Origin: Aphidius gifuensis
Lineage: Eukaryota > Arthropoda > Insecta > Hymenoptera > Braconidae
DNA length: 64,000 bases
NCBI RefSeq assembly: GCF_014905175.1
Contig: NC_057788.1
Coordinates: 26,134,154-26,198,153 of the forward strand
Reading direction: 5' to 3'
In this document: piece after piece, positions 52,101 to 63,729 of the stretch
How the letters are laid out: each line of letters opens with the position of its first letter
Numbering within the stretch: the first letter of the stretch is position 1
The notes under the pieces: generated by a model
Told to the model about the DNA's origin: nothing
The model's database searches: none
What the model saw: the letters and a program-made list of their open reading frames with translations, nothing else
Position numbers and translations under genes: made by a program

Positions 52101-53519
52101 TGTGACTTAATCGTTTTGACGTTGAGTTCTTTGTTTTTTTTTTTTTTTTCTTTTGGCTGGATGCCTGCACAAGTCTGATATAAAGAATGGGAATTTTTCT
52201 TTCCTTTCGATTTAGGGTCAAAGTAGAATCCAAGGGATGAAAAGCTAAAAAATTATATCCCCTGTCTATAACTATAACGACAGGTCTCAACTTCATTCAG
52301 ATGTAAATCGATTATGGCACTGAAAATTCATTGGTTTTTTATTTCATAAATAATATATTGGCTTTTCAAATAATTTAACTATGCCAATATAAAAAAATCC
52401 AAATGTTATTTGTTTAAAATCCTGATTTGATCGCATGATAGAGCCTAAATCCATAAGAAAAAAATAGTAATAATAAAAAATGGTCAAACTCAGCTATATT
52501 TAAATGCATTGACCGTCAATAAATTTTCATAGACAATAGAGTAAATGTAAAAAGTAGTCAATTTACTTTTATATATACCATTTTTATTTTTTATCCATTT
52601 ATTTATTTTTTGTATATAAAAAAATCTATGTCGCATTACTGTGACGAATTCACATGAGGGGAAAGTTAATTTTATTTCCACAATATCTCATAAACTATGA
52701 AAAAAAAAAAAACATATACGCAATTTCAGTAAAGCACTTTGTTGAGCCAAGAATTTTCGTTGATAAAAAAATATAAGTGAAAATTTTCAACTTTTTTTTT
52801 TATCTCAAGCAATGTAGTTGCACTGTTGCGTATAAAAGTACAACCCTTCAACTATATATAATATAAGAAAAAAAAATAAAATCAAACAATGAAATCATAG
52901 TTTATGGTTGAGTGGATCAAATTGTTTGGACGGGATGTGGATTGCTGGATGACGTGAGAAAGAATTGAGGCCAGAAAAAGTGGGTGGTAGAATTGTTAGA
53001 AAATATATCCACCAATCCATGACTCGTGCACAGACCAATAACGTTCCTTGAGTTTTCGTGGAAAGGATGAAGAAGGCTCATCCTTCACAATTCTTTTTCT
53101 CATCTTGCTTCATTTATTTTTTTTTTCTTTTATTACTATATATAAAAAAATAAAGCAATGTTATCATTATTTTCTTTCTTTGCTTAGTTTTTACAATGTG
53201 AGCGTTATAACACCGTTAAAGGATCATCATCGACTTTAGCACGAAACAAATTGAATGGTCGATATTTTTTATTATTACAACAAAAGTCAGTTTACAAATC
53301 GATTTTCATTGTGTACCCTTTGCAGTGTGTTACATGCACGCACATACATATGTATATATATACCTAACAGCTTAGACTTGATCGGTAGAGCTTCAACTCG
53401 TTTTATCGATGTACCAAATTCTCACTCCTTTATTTTTTTTTTTTTTACTTGTGCAATTTTGCAAGACAATGTATTTACGTGAGATTTTACAATTTTATTT
53501 TATTTTTTTGTTTCAACAG
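49132..53519. other. Non-coding stretch right of the mobile elements
   Basis: This is AT-rich sequence with complex patches at 49170-49500, 49890-50200, 50680-50900 and 51340-51780 (purine-rich on the plus strand). No frame is convincing: those present are short, open on both strands or homopolymer-driven. It ends in a strong pyrimidine tract (TTTTTTTGTTTCAACAG) at 53519. Confidence 0.45.
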
Positions 53520-53603
53520 CGTTTTATACTTTTGGTGAACAAACCGTGGAATGAGAGTAGTTTTACTAAACCTTTAGTACCAGAAACGCGTTTACTTAAG
53601 TAA
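53520..53603 (+). CDS. Candidate 3' terminal exon, short
   Basis: A strong acceptor (ATTTTTTTGTTTCAACAG to 53519) is followed by a phase-0 frame, RFILLVNKPWNESSFTKPLV and a few more residues, to TAA at 53601-53603. A canonical AATAAA lies at 53764-53769. Acceptor, stop and poly(A) signal together resemble a terminal exon of about 250-270 nt. Joined to the leader ending in ATG at 39048, the frame would give a 28-residue peptide. The composition is protein-like but the frame is only 27 codons long, so chance is a real alternative. Confidence 0.22.
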   Translation, partial: RFILLVNKPWNESSFTKPLVPETRLLK

Positions 53604-54184
53604 CGTGACTTTTACATTTTGTATCTATGTAGTAACTGCAAATTTTCCATGTTCAAAATTCTCTTATTCGAAGTTTTTTTTATTTTTTTTATTTGTTTAT
53701 TTAATATGTAAAGTTGCATGTAAAAGAAACAAAAAATATTTTAATTCAAGTAGTGTTTAATGGAATAAACTTATGACAATGAAATAATTTTTTTCTGATT
53801 TTAATTTTGGCACTTTTGATTGATGGTATACAGTATTAATTTATCTAACTGATTTTGATGATATCATTTTGATGCTCATTCAATGCTAAAAGGATTTTTG
53901 AAGGACTAATATTACACTGAGCACTTTTATCGCATTTTAACCAGAAATTAATTACTTTTTCCTTATTTTTAAGATTTTTTCTTTTTTTTTCTTCTTTCAA
54001 TTTTACTTATAAGAGAAGAAGTAACTCAACATTGGATTTTTCTGAGCAAATTAAACTCTTAGAATATTATCTTTTAATAAGGGAGATTCGCCTTCGGTCT
54101 CAATGAGAAATTTTTCTTTTTTTTTTTTTCATCTATTCTTGTCTCAAGATGTTCTTTGAGTGATATAAAAAAATACCTTAGTCA
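53604..54184. other. Possible 3' UTR and non-coding sequence
   Basis: This is AT-rich and contains AATAAA at 53764-53769, which would serve the candidate exon at 53520. Nothing else is recognisable. Confidence 0.4.
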
Positions 54185-54404
54185 TATAATGGTATATAGG
54201 TGAGATTTAACACGCAGATGGTCTTCTTGAGTGTATACTTTTGTCTCATTTTTATATATATTCTGTTTTAAACGTGATGGATCAATATTCATTTTTTTTT
54301 CTCTCCTTTTATTACATTGAATATAAGGAGTAGTTAAATTCACATGCTTTGTATCTCCAGCAATATACAAATCACATTCTTCAAACACGTGATCGAGTTT
54401 TTAA
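54185..54404 (-). CDS. Coding-like minus-strand fragment, unknown
   Basis: The minus strand reads FEECDLYIAGDTKHVNLTTP, then a basic stretch KRREKKMNIDPSRLKQNIYK, and ends with TGA near 54182. Composition is rich in Asp, Glu, Lys, Arg and Thr, unlike background translations here. There is no ATG at the start, and the upstream frame is closed by a TAA about four codons before the excerpt. So it would have to be an internal or terminal exon with a weak acceptor, or a decayed fragment. No family is recognised. Confidence 0.22.
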
Positions 54405-54681
54405 TGGAAATTTCGTTCAGAATAGATAGTATTTCATGAATATTTTAGCAAAAATATTGTTGCATGTTTGAATTAAGTACCGCGATGTCAATCACACCCA
54501 CTAGATATTTTGTTATCGATTTGACAGGTGACTATATGAATAAAGCCTCCTATTATGATATTCAACTTGTATTAAAATTTACTATTGATCATCAATTTTA
54601 ATCAGAAATTTATATGACGTAAATGATAATGAAGTAACGATTTATATTGTTTATTTAGTTTTTGATTTAAATTATCCGTTT

Positions 54682-54948
54682 ATGAATAGCTATTTCATAA
54701 TGCAGATTATATTGATTTTATTTTTGAGAAAAAAAGAAAAATATACCCGAAAACAAAACAAGATAAATAACTTTCGATATCTACAAATTGAAAATATGCC
54801 ACAAACCAACAATGGCCATAAATTTCAACACGAGCTGCAAGGTTGTTCTTGGATGACTATTAAGCTAAATATATTTCTTTATGATTGGGAAAACGTGACA
54901 AGTTTAAGCATAAAAATAGCTTTTAAAAAAAATCGGGTTTTAATATAG
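54682..54948 (+). CDS. Candidate small secreted protein ORF (88 aa)
   Basis: A complete ATG-to-TAG frame begins MNSYFIMQIILILFL, a short hydrophobic segment like a signal peptide. A basic stretch (RKKEKYTRKQNK) follows, and then a mixed region including NMPQTNNGHKFQHELQGCSW. AATAAA occurs about 30 nt after the stop (near 54979). There is a single Cys, no recognised domain and no introns evident. It could be an orphan small secreted protein, a retained exon, or a chance ORF. The N-terminal part is AT-rich enough to arise by chance, while the C-terminal two thirds look more like coding sequence. Confidence 0.25.
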   Translation: MNSYFIMQIILILFLRKKEKYTRKQNKINNFRYLQIENMPQTNNGHKFQHELQGCSWMTIKLNIFLYDWENVTSLSIKIAFKKNRVLI

Positions 54949-55096
54949 TATAAAAAATTAAACAAAAAAATCAATCAATAAATAATATCAATATTGAATT
55001 TTAATAAGCAAAAATATTTTTCTCTCGGATATTCCAGACATATTATATTGCTGTTTTATGACAAGTATCACTTATTAGAAATTGCTTTTATTTGGA

Positions 55097-55318
55097 TCAT
55101 TCAATAAGACTTGTTTGCAAACTCTTGTATATAAAAGGAAGCAGATGGAACAAGACCACTAACAGAATATGCGGAGCTTTGAAACGTGCCAATCCTACCA
55201 ATTTTTCATCTACCTCACGATATAATAAAACGCCCACTTTTACCTTAACGATATCTGCATAATACGATGATACGCTGGTATTGTCCGATAACTGTACCCT
55301 GAATTTCGTTATATGCAT
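55097..55318 (-). CDS. Candidate 73-aa minus-strand ORF
   Basis: A complete ATG-to-TGA frame starts MHITKFRVQLSDNTSVSSYY, continues with VKVKVGVLLYREVDEKLVGL and ends in a hydrophobic stretch (ILLVVLFHLLPF). Codons show a purine-N-pyrimidine bias in the first two thirds. AAG|GTAAAA inside the frame could act as a donor. The plus strand is open across the right edge and beyond (to 55583), so strand is not certain. I recognise no family. A membrane-anchored C-terminus is possible but is inference. Confidence 0.25.
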   Translation of the reverse strand: MHITKFRVQLSDNTSVSSYYADIVKVKVGVLLYREVDEKLVGLARFKAPHILLVVLFHLLPFIYKSLQTSLIE

Positions 55319-57482
55319 TTATACCCCCTGTTACTTCGTCTTTCCATTTTACCTATATAACTTCATTTTTGAACCCACTTCAACTTCCTTTCCACAGCTC
55401 CTTATTTCTCTGTACAAACTCAGCGAAATATTAATGAAGACTTATTATTCGCAGCAACCGCTAAGGCATATACTTTTAGTGAAGAGAGTGTATGCACCTA
55501 AATCTACTGTTGAGACGCGTTCTTGTCCTTTTATACTTTTTATATATACGTTTTCTATCGCTAACCCCTTCAACGATGCTTAAAACTTTCAAGAACTTTT
55601 CATTTTCTTTGTCACTCACATTATTTCACATTTTGCACGTGAAGTGAATATTGAATTTTATTACTGCGACAATTTTATTATGTCTATACATAATGTATAT
55701 ATAGATATAAATACATTAGTACTTTATACAACATTATTCTACGAAAATTTTGGAAAATTATAAAGAATCCAAGTGCATATAATGCTTTTGCTGTTGCGTT
55801 GCTCTTTCACAAATCCATTAACAATAATGGTGGCATCATACAATTTTTGCATACATGCATATATACGTATATATTTTTTTTTATGCATAAAAATATTCTA
55901 TAGAGTGAGAGTGCATCAGTGTTAAATGTATTTATATGAACGATCCTTTAATTTATCAAAATAATTGGTTGGATGAAACGTTAGCCGAGCCTCAAAAGCA
56001 CATAATGCATATATGCTGAGTGTTAACAGTAGAATCGTCGTGGTGTATTTGAATTCTAGACAGGTACGCGCTAATGGGCGTGGAGGCAAACGCAAAACCT
56101 CAATCCCTGGATATTACTAGGAATGTGGTGCGGACGTGATACCTCGGGCATTTACAGTTCTCTCAATGTGTGTACACTTGCCCAACAATTTCGGGCATAT
56201 TCTGACACCCAGAGGGAGTATCTGGATACACACCTGCGACTGAGTGTGCTTGCTCCGATTGTTGAAATAGATATAGAGATAGATATATGTATACAAAGGT
56301 TATGCGGTGTCGAAGAGAACGTTCAACCCGGCTATTTAGCTCGGCATTGCTTCCTGAGGCTATGCGTATATACACATATAGGATAAAAATCATGCATTTT
56401 CTACCACCCATACAGTTTAGAGAATTTAGAGAGAAAAATATTGAATTCATAAAAAGAAATCAATGAATTTTTTTATGCATGTGATTTGAATTTAAATACA
56501 ACTTTATAAATGAGATTGATTAATATTGTAATAATGAATTATTTTAATTCGAGAATATTATTCTATAAATACTGTAGTAGTAATTTTTTTTTTTGTATAA
56601 ATGTTGTTACTATTGTATAACGTTTTCATTTATTTTATTTTATTTTTTTTCTTTTGACAAAACTTTTTGAACATTATCCTGTGACTGTGTGTGAGATTAC
56701 TTCCATGTGCTTTTTGTATGTCAGAATGTGATTTAGGGAAAATGTGAGTTTGAGGTTTTATTCGTTCCGCATGAGTCTGAGGGGTCCAGCAGAAAGATAG
56801 CCAGAGGAATTGCAAGTTAGAGAGTGGCTGAGAGAAAGCACGTGCCATTTTCAGGAGTATCCTTGGTTTAACGAATGGCTTTAATTTCACGCTACGTACA
56901 TCGTCCTAGCTTTTGCGGTCACAAAGTCGTTTTCCTCTATGGTTTTGTTGGATACCGTGAAAAAGCCATGGCAGTTTTACAAAAATGTGACAAATCCAAA
57001 AGACTAGCAAATTCTCACTTACACACGTAGTAAATTTTTTTTTTTTGTCATCAAATAAATTTAAAAAGATAAACGTAAATCTTAATCTTGATTTTAATTA
57101 GTTGCATGAAAAAACTAGGAGATAACTTGACACATGAAGCTTTAAGAGTATTTAGTGATTAACCTCGACTTTATTTAAAACTTCCCTTTTTTTTTTTTTT
57201 TTTCTAATCTACAAAATTTTTTTGGTTGTAATTTTTTTTTTTTTGGTATATTTTTAGAAAAATAAAGTTCTCTTAGTGTGTCAGTGTAAAGGTTTTATGG
57301 AAATACTGAATGAAATAAGACTATAAAGTAAAATTAAGGAAATTCAAAAAATAAAAAATAGGGAGAAATTTATAAAAGAAAGGATTCCCCATTTCCTTTG
57401 TCTTTTTTTTTTTTTCCTTTTTGTATTCTACATAAATTTTTTTTTTTTCATTTATTCATTGTAGATACTTTTAGGTATCTTT
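55319..57482. other. Mixed stretch with ambiguous open frames
   Basis: Frames are open on both strands at 55320-55583 and at 56123-56450. The plus frame from ATG 56123 runs 87 codons (MWCGRDTSGIYSSLNVCTLA at its start) in a GC-richer patch, but the opposite strand is open for a similar length and no splice or poly(A) context decides. The stretch also contains poly-T runs near 57190, 57235 and 57405. No gene is firmly supported. Confidence 0.35.
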
Positions 57483-57773
57483 CTAGAGAGCAAATTTTTC
57501 CATTTTAAAGTTGGTTTCTGGCTTTAGATTTGCGTCTATAGTTTTCCAGGTGGATAATGCATTCCCCATCGGTACTCGACCGAAGTGAATATCGAACGAA
57601 ATAAAAAGGCGTGTCAGAGCGTATTTCCATAGAGGTCCCACTAGACGATATGGAAATATAAAACTGAAAAACAAGGGAAATACAAACACAACTGGTATCC
57701 TATTTGACGCCTCTGTGTCACTATTGAAGCTACCATATTGAAGAGCCGAGAAAAAGCCAAAATACTTTTCCAT
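57483..57773 (-). CDS. Candidate 96-aa minus-strand ORF with one membrane segment
   Basis: A complete ATG-to-TAG frame with a good start context (TCTAAATGG) begins MEKYFGFFSALQYGSFNSDT. A hydrophobic segment (VVFVFPLFFSFIFPYRLVGP) lies at about residues 28-47, and the frame continues with charged and polar residues including NALSTWKTIDANLKPETNF. Composition is balanced and the frame is interrupted by no homopolymer. Poly-A on the coding strand lies just upstream of the start. It resembles no family I know. It may be an orphan single-pass membrane protein, a retrocopy fragment or chance. Confidence 0.28.
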   Translation of the reverse strand: MEKYFGFFSALQYGSFNSDTEASNRIPVVFVFPLFFSFIFPYRLVGPLWKYALTRLFISFDIHFGRVPMGNALSTWKTIDANLKPETNFKMEKFAL

Positions 57774-60700
57774 TTAGACACAATTGAATTTTTTTTTTTT
57801 TTTTTTACATGTTGCCAATGAAAATAAACTCATGAATATGAAACGATTTCAGATATTAAAGTAAAACTTTTGTTTTAGCAAACAAAGAGGTAAAATATAC
57901 ATTACCCAAAGAGAACTGTTATTGAAGTAAAATAAATAGAAAACAGTGTTCTATTGATGAACATTTTAATAGCTTTGAAAATATTAATATTGGTATATCT
58001 GTCGAAAAAATAGAATTAATATTTCGATATATTACATTTCTCATTAAGCTTTAATTACAAAATAGAATTGGCTAACAATGCACTCATAACTTATCACATT
58101 TTCGTTCGGTCGTTCACACTTCTCCAGGTTTATCTTAACGTTTGCATCGTAACAGTATGGCTTCGAGGATTACAGTATGCGGAAGCCACGACTTTGTTGT
58201 TTTCGACCGAATTCCCATGTGTCCTATTACTAAACGAAACTTTTAATCCTTCTACAATTTGATAACAGAATTTATTGTTGAAGAAAAAAAAAAACAAATT
58301 AAGTAAAAATATTTTCTGAAATGTTTTATATAGATTATTATTCTAAAAAATATATCATCGAATATTCGAGCAGAAATTCGAAATTACCTAAGGGCTTCAT
58401 TTATGATTGGGTCTTGCCAGCGGGTCCAATCGATGCACCCCATACCTTCCTGTCGATTGCCTTCTATTATCTTCTTTGTATGCTTTTTCGTATGTTTCTC
58501 TGATATGCGTTTCAATCAAGACCAAATGTTTACGCTCACTGATTAGCAATTTTCTATGAATACTACTTTTTGTATAAAAAATATCTGGTCAAATATACTG
58601 CTTCAATTCTTTGCAACCATTCAAATATTTAATCATTCTTCCGCAATTCGTAAAACTCAAATGAATAAATTTTAAAGCTAAATGAAAAACATCAATATAT
58701 GCATAAAGTAGCATGATAGTAAACATCTTAATTATAATGTAAAATAACTCTTTAGTATTTTACTGTTTGTGAGTGCTAATGCATTTCAAACATGAAAGTT
58801 CATAAGTCTTCCTTGAAATCCTGCTTGAGTATCTGTTGAATTTCTTAATTGCAATAGTTTCCATAATACTTGAGACATTTCCAAACTTTGACCTCAATTT
58901 GAGAATATATTTTACAAGTAAGCAATCCATAAAATTATCGATAATGTAGATCCTAAAATTGTGGTATAGTAGATTCACCAATTTCTAGATAATAGTAACT
59001 TCTGTTTTACCGATTGTAGTTTACCCAAATTGAAAATGAAAAGCTCACGGTACATACAATTCAATCGATTTCATTTGAGCTTTACAATGTTCTCAAGCTT
59101 TTCGAAAGAAGGCGCCAGTGTGCAAAATTATTTCTACAGAACTTGTAAAGCAGCTTTCATTTATCCTTCTTCTTTGTTATGATTTTGTTCTATTTTCTGG
59201 TGTAATTGATACTTCTCTAATATGATCCATTAAAAGTTTATCGGAAAGCTTTCCTCTATCAAAGATTAAAACATGAAACAAAATATGACTGAATATTTTT
59301 ATTAAAAACCTATTTTAAAATATTGCTAGATTTATTTTTTCTTACACAAGTATTATATATTTAATAAATAAAAAAGCTTGACGTGCGTTCTAGGCAACGC
59401 GTGTTATTTTACAAATACAGATCTATCTTGGGGGGTGCCTGACCCTTGGAATAATGTGTTTAGCGAATACAAAAGCAGATTCTGTCTAGTGGTTTGTGGT
59501 ATAAAATTCACCACGTATTGGGATGGTACTATATAGATGTATACATGTATATTAACATGTATACACAATATATGGAACGGCTCCGGTCATTGAACATGAG
59601 GATGTTTACCGAGGATATATAGTGGATCCTATGTGTACAAGAGAGAAAGCTCTATTCAGGTTGTGCTTGGCTAGGTATGTCCGATCCTTCTTCAAACGTC
59701 ACTTCGCACTTGACATCTACATGTGTTTTCTATTCATCACGAATATATAAACGTCTTATTCAGTGCCTTCGTCACTCATTCCATACAGATATCCCTAAGA
59801 ATGCTCATGATGTATATGTGATGCGTGCTTTTGTAAATTGAATATTCTAGCTGTTGGAAGATATATGTTTATTTATTATTACTTTCGTAACTAAACCGAT
59901 TATCAAATAAAGATTATAGAATATTATATCAGATATTTTTCAAAAAAATCGATTTTAATTCTACCGATATATACTGAGATTGAAGAATTACGTTGTCAAA
60001 TGCTGGATCCAAGATGAACGAGACTGTAAAGGGGTGTATGAGATGATGAAGGCTTAAGGACAGCCAACGAGTTACACTTTGAAGCTTTTCTTGATATATA
60101 CAGTTTCAAATATAAGCAAATTGTTCAAGCATCCATAAAAAATATATATCTTAAGCCACAAGTGATTCGTGATTTAATTAAAAATTGATCCCATTTCGTA
60201 TACATAAAAACCAATTTAATCTTCCAATATTGTCTGTAGACTGAGATCTAATGTGTGCAGACAATGTAAATTTTTTAGATTTGTATCTTTACACATGATA
60301 TGAACATGCGATACGTGGTTATAAAATATAGTGTATTAATACTCTTTTTATGCAAGTAGAATTAATATCAGATTGTATGCAGTTTGACTAGAGTAATTGG
60401 TAGATTAAACTCGCTCGAATTTATAATGGCAATGCATTTTCTTTCGCCTGTCACATCCAATCTCGTCTAAAAGATCGAATATGAATTGAGTATACACAAA
60501 GTGCTTCTTTTTGCACCACCTCATTTTACATCTATGCCATTTGCAAAAGGAAAAGTTCTATGTGTGATTGTTTTCGTTTTTTTTTTTCTTCTTATTTTCT
60601 CTTTGTCGAGGGTGAGAAGACATGAGGGAGCACGCGACGGTTGAAAAAGCTCTTCCTACGATTGAAGAAAATATAGGGTGGATCAAATAGAAAATTACAC

Positions 60701-61861
60701 ACTCTCTTGATCTCTTCGTTTTTTTATAAAGCCAGAAAATTTGAAGTAAATATTCTTGATCGTTTTACATCCTATTTGATATAAAGTATTTTTTTTTTTT
60801 TTTCTTTCTTCTATTGAATATTTCAATTTTATGTTGTTTTGTGTCTATCATCACTGAAAAAAAGTTATGATAAAAATATGATAAAAATGAAATAAAATAT
60901 TATACTATAAATCTCAAAATAATATTTACTTTGAATAGAATTTTAAAATTCATAATTTCTTAGTTTAAAAAAATGTTGTGTCGAGGTTGCAAAAAATATA
61001 TATGATTTTTACTCAGTGGTATGGCAAGCCAACGAAGATGAAAATACTTGTATTGCAGAATGAAGAATTGAAAAGAGAAAACTTGCTGAGAAAGTGTATA
61101 AGTGAGTGAAGTAGATTTTGTTGAAGAGAAGAGAATCGATGGGGATGGAGGAGGCAATCCATCAAAAAGAACTGCTGCTAGCTGCCACCAACAGATCTTC
61201 ATGTTTCCTCAACGAAATACCAATTCCATCTGAGTTGCCTTGATATATATTTTCCAACTCAAAAGTTCAACAGGCCACTGACGTTCTCTCCGTTTATTCA
61301 GTTGCACCAATTTTTTATTATTATTATTTTTTTTGACTAGTTATATTTGTTGAAAAAAAAAAACAACTAAAACAAATTTACCTGAAGTTTGTTTGCTCTA
61401 TGATATAAACAACGTTAAAACAACCTCGATATGATCATCTTTGTAATCGTAGAGCTGATTAGATAATGCAAGTAATACTATCAGTATGGAATAAACTAAC
61501 TTAACACGTTCGAAAGTCATGCTAGAACAAATTGCGAATGATCCAATCACTTCTCATCATGGTGACCTGAGACACATGGGAAATTTACCCTCAAGCAACT
61601 GACAAGTAGCACGAAAATTTGAGAGATTCAACCAACGCAAGTTTACCTAAGGCAACATCTAACTCGAGTAAAATCTGTTTTCAGAGTTAAGCAACTTAGT
61701 CCAACAACATTCGGTAGCCCATAATAAAGTCTATATGATAATGAGCTTAAGATATTGGTGACTTACTAAACCAATATTATATGTTTTTTGGACTTACAAT
61801 TAAAAGACATATAATCCTTTGATATGTCAACCAAAGAAACAAGTAATCAAAAATGAAAGAG
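57774..61861. other. Non-coding stretch
   Basis: AT-rich sequence has complex patches at 58070-58260, 58360-58520, 59380-59860, 60000-60100 and 61080-61260. Plus frames at 58130-58260 (WLRGLQYAEATTLLFSTEFP) and 58380-58480 (LPKGFIYDWVLPAGPIDAPH) look protein-like but are short and lack paired splice sites. A minus frame from ATG 61202 starts MKICWWQLAAVLFDGLPPPS and then becomes Phe-rich. Confidence 0.35.
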
Positions 61862-61877
61862 ATATATATATATATAT
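61862..61877. repeat. (AT)8 microsatellite
   Basis: A pure AT tract of 16 bp is visible directly. Similar tracts occur near 26870, 38570 and 50110. Confidence 0.85.
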
Positions 61878-63061
61878 TTGGAATTATTGTCTTAATGTTA
61901 TATTTATTTAGTTAAGTCTACTATATTTAATAAAGTCCCTCAAAGTTTTGCTACGAACGATGAATGATGAAATATTTGACTCCATCAGAGCAAGGTTATA
62001 TGTGTCATTTACGCTCTTGTGATTTCTACCAAGGAACATTTATTAAAGTACAAAGTATTACCGATGTGTACACAAGTATATATCAAGTATAAATTAAATA
62101 GAATGTGGCCGAAATCGTGCGACTAATAAAGATCACAGAAAATGACGGAATAAATCGTCTTGTCAACTCAAAACTTGCAATGCAAGAAATGTATATTAAC
62201 TGAAAATTATTAATCATAGCTAAAGATTCCATGATGCTCTGTTTCAGCTCGAGTCCACATTGTATATTTGATTTATTTTCATTGGGGTTTTATTAAATTT
62301 CTGAGAATACATATATAATTAGAGTCTTATGATCATTAAAAGTATATGCAATATTATTCAACATGATACTGTCAATACTGACAAATAAGATTAATTCAAG
62401 CGTAAAGTTTTTAGTATATAAAGTAAATTAAAATTAATGATAAAGACTTTTAAGAGAATGTGTTTTCAATTCTTCATCATGTGATTATTAATAAAGATTT
62501 GGTTTCTCTTCTTTTTTGATGAGTATATTCTCAAAAGTAACACTTACGCTATAGTATAAGCGTATTCTACTCGACTGGTGAAAATTTTCTTTGAGGTATT
62601 ATAGAAACCACCCCTCGTAGAGTTTAACATGTACTTTCATTCTGACGTAGCCCTAAATAAAGTGAAGCAGAGTTAAGTAGTGTATATGTTGTGATGAGCA
62701 AACGTATGTTACGCAAAGAGGATTTTACTTCGTTGAAAGCCATGTTGTTTTGTCTGATCCTACCAGTTTTTCTTTAATGTTTCTCTCCATATATAGATTG
62801 AGAAAACCCATTTGTTTTTTTTTTGCTAAATCTGACTCATCTAACGTCTTGTTTATATATTTAGTTATTTATTTTTTAATTTTGTTCTTTTTGTTTCGGT
62901 TCTGTGTTGAATTATATTTTTTAACAAAAAAGCCACACGTCTCGGCACGCGTTTCATGCACGTGACACATGCAAGGGTCGACTTGTGGTTCTAGTACACA
63001 GCTTTATGTTGTATTTGTTGATACCAGCGTGAACTAGACAAGTAAGAGTTGACGGGCTAAC
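61878..63061. other. Non-coding stretch
   Basis: This is AT-rich sequence with few homopolymers. A 71-codon plus frame at 62750-62965 is Phe-rich and unsupported. The last 150 bp become GC-richer towards the G-quadruplex motif. Confidence 0.4.
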
Positions 63062-63076
63062 GGGTGGGTGGGTGGG
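63062..63076 (+). other. G-quadruplex motif with one-base loops
   Basis: Four GGG tracts separated by single T residues (GGGTGGGTGGGTGGG) are visible directly. Single-T-loop motifs of this form are known to fold into very stable parallel quadruplexes. It lies about 460 bp beyond the 3' (low-coordinate) end of the candidate minus-strand exon at 63539-63729, inside a GC-richer patch (62940-63180). On the minus strand it would be a C-rich tract. Confidence 0.9.
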
Positions 63077-63538
63077 TGAAAGTAACGTTCGCACATGACA
63101 GGATGCCGCAAAGACTTGCAGCTCCTGTGGACGACGCCCAGAGTGTTAGGGATTACAGGGCTACCTCGGTAATTGCTTCTCGTAATTTACTCTCGTGCTA
63201 AATTCTGATTAACTAGTAACTGCCAACCTCCCTCACATATACAGTATCACACATATATATACAACATGAAGAGTGACGCTTGAACATACACTAATTATCG
63301 TATCCAATTGAAACAGAAAATCCGTAGAGTGTTTTCTCGGACAATATCACGAAAGTAAGATAATTGATTATAGTTGAATATAATTGTTACTGCACGACTG
63401 AGAATGTATTGATGACTCCAATGAATAATTAATTAATTACATCACATCTAAAACTATTATATTTCGATGAGAAAATAATAAGATGACCTCTTTCATCCCA
63501 TGTGATTAAAATTATCTGTTAGTTCTTGTCTTGCTCAC
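63077..63538. other. Non-coding stretch before the minus-strand exon
   Basis: A GC-richer patch spans 63077-63180, followed by AT-rich sequence. No frame stands out. The minus strand just below 63538 begins GTGAGC, the candidate donor of the exon. Confidence 0.4.
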
Positions 63539-63729
63539 TCTAAATACCCAAGGTTTATATCTGACTGTAATACGATGGCTGAAAACGATGCCATAGAATT
63601 CTCTGATGGACCAAGGCGTGTCGTTGTTCTCACGGGAATAAAACAGTCTTCTCCTGATATAACATTAGGGATTGCTATGTAGGCTGTCAGATTAGAATCC
63701 ACCCTCAATTCCCATTTGTCCTCGAGTGA
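63539..63729 (-). CDS. Probable minus-strand coding exon, unidentified protein
   Basis: The minus strand is open in a frame reading SLEDKWELRVDSNLTAYIAI, then PNVISGEDCFIPVRTTTRLG and SMASFSAIVLQSDINLGYL. The composition is clearly protein-like and contrasts sharply with the Ile/Phe/Tyr/Lys-rich translation of the adjacent upstream sequence. An acceptor GCAG (after CTAATGCTAATCAAGAAAA) at 63730-63732 gives phase 0. A donor GA|GTGAGC at 63539/63538 would end the exon in phase 2. Unspliced, the frame stops with TGA at 63535-63537. The acceptor lacks a strong pyrimidine tract, but CTAAT branch-point-like words are present. One NLT glycosylation-type site and one Cys are visible. I do not recognise the family. 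Confidence 0.42.

Noticed and set aside
53370..53405. tRNA-like GGTAGAGC word
   Set aside because: No acceptor stem or anticodon arm can be formed around it.
60855..60900. CACTGAAAAAAAG resembling a transposon end
   Set aside because: No matching inverted partner was found nearby.
61061..61103. Possible microexon NEELKRENLLRKCI between TTGCAG and AA|GTGAGT
   Set aside because: Too short, with a purine-rich upstream region instead of a pyrimidine tract.
60960..61202. 80-codon minus frame starting MKICWWQLAAVLFDGL
   Set aside because: The start is attractive, but the frame turns into Phe/Tyr-rich AT translation and no other signal supports it.
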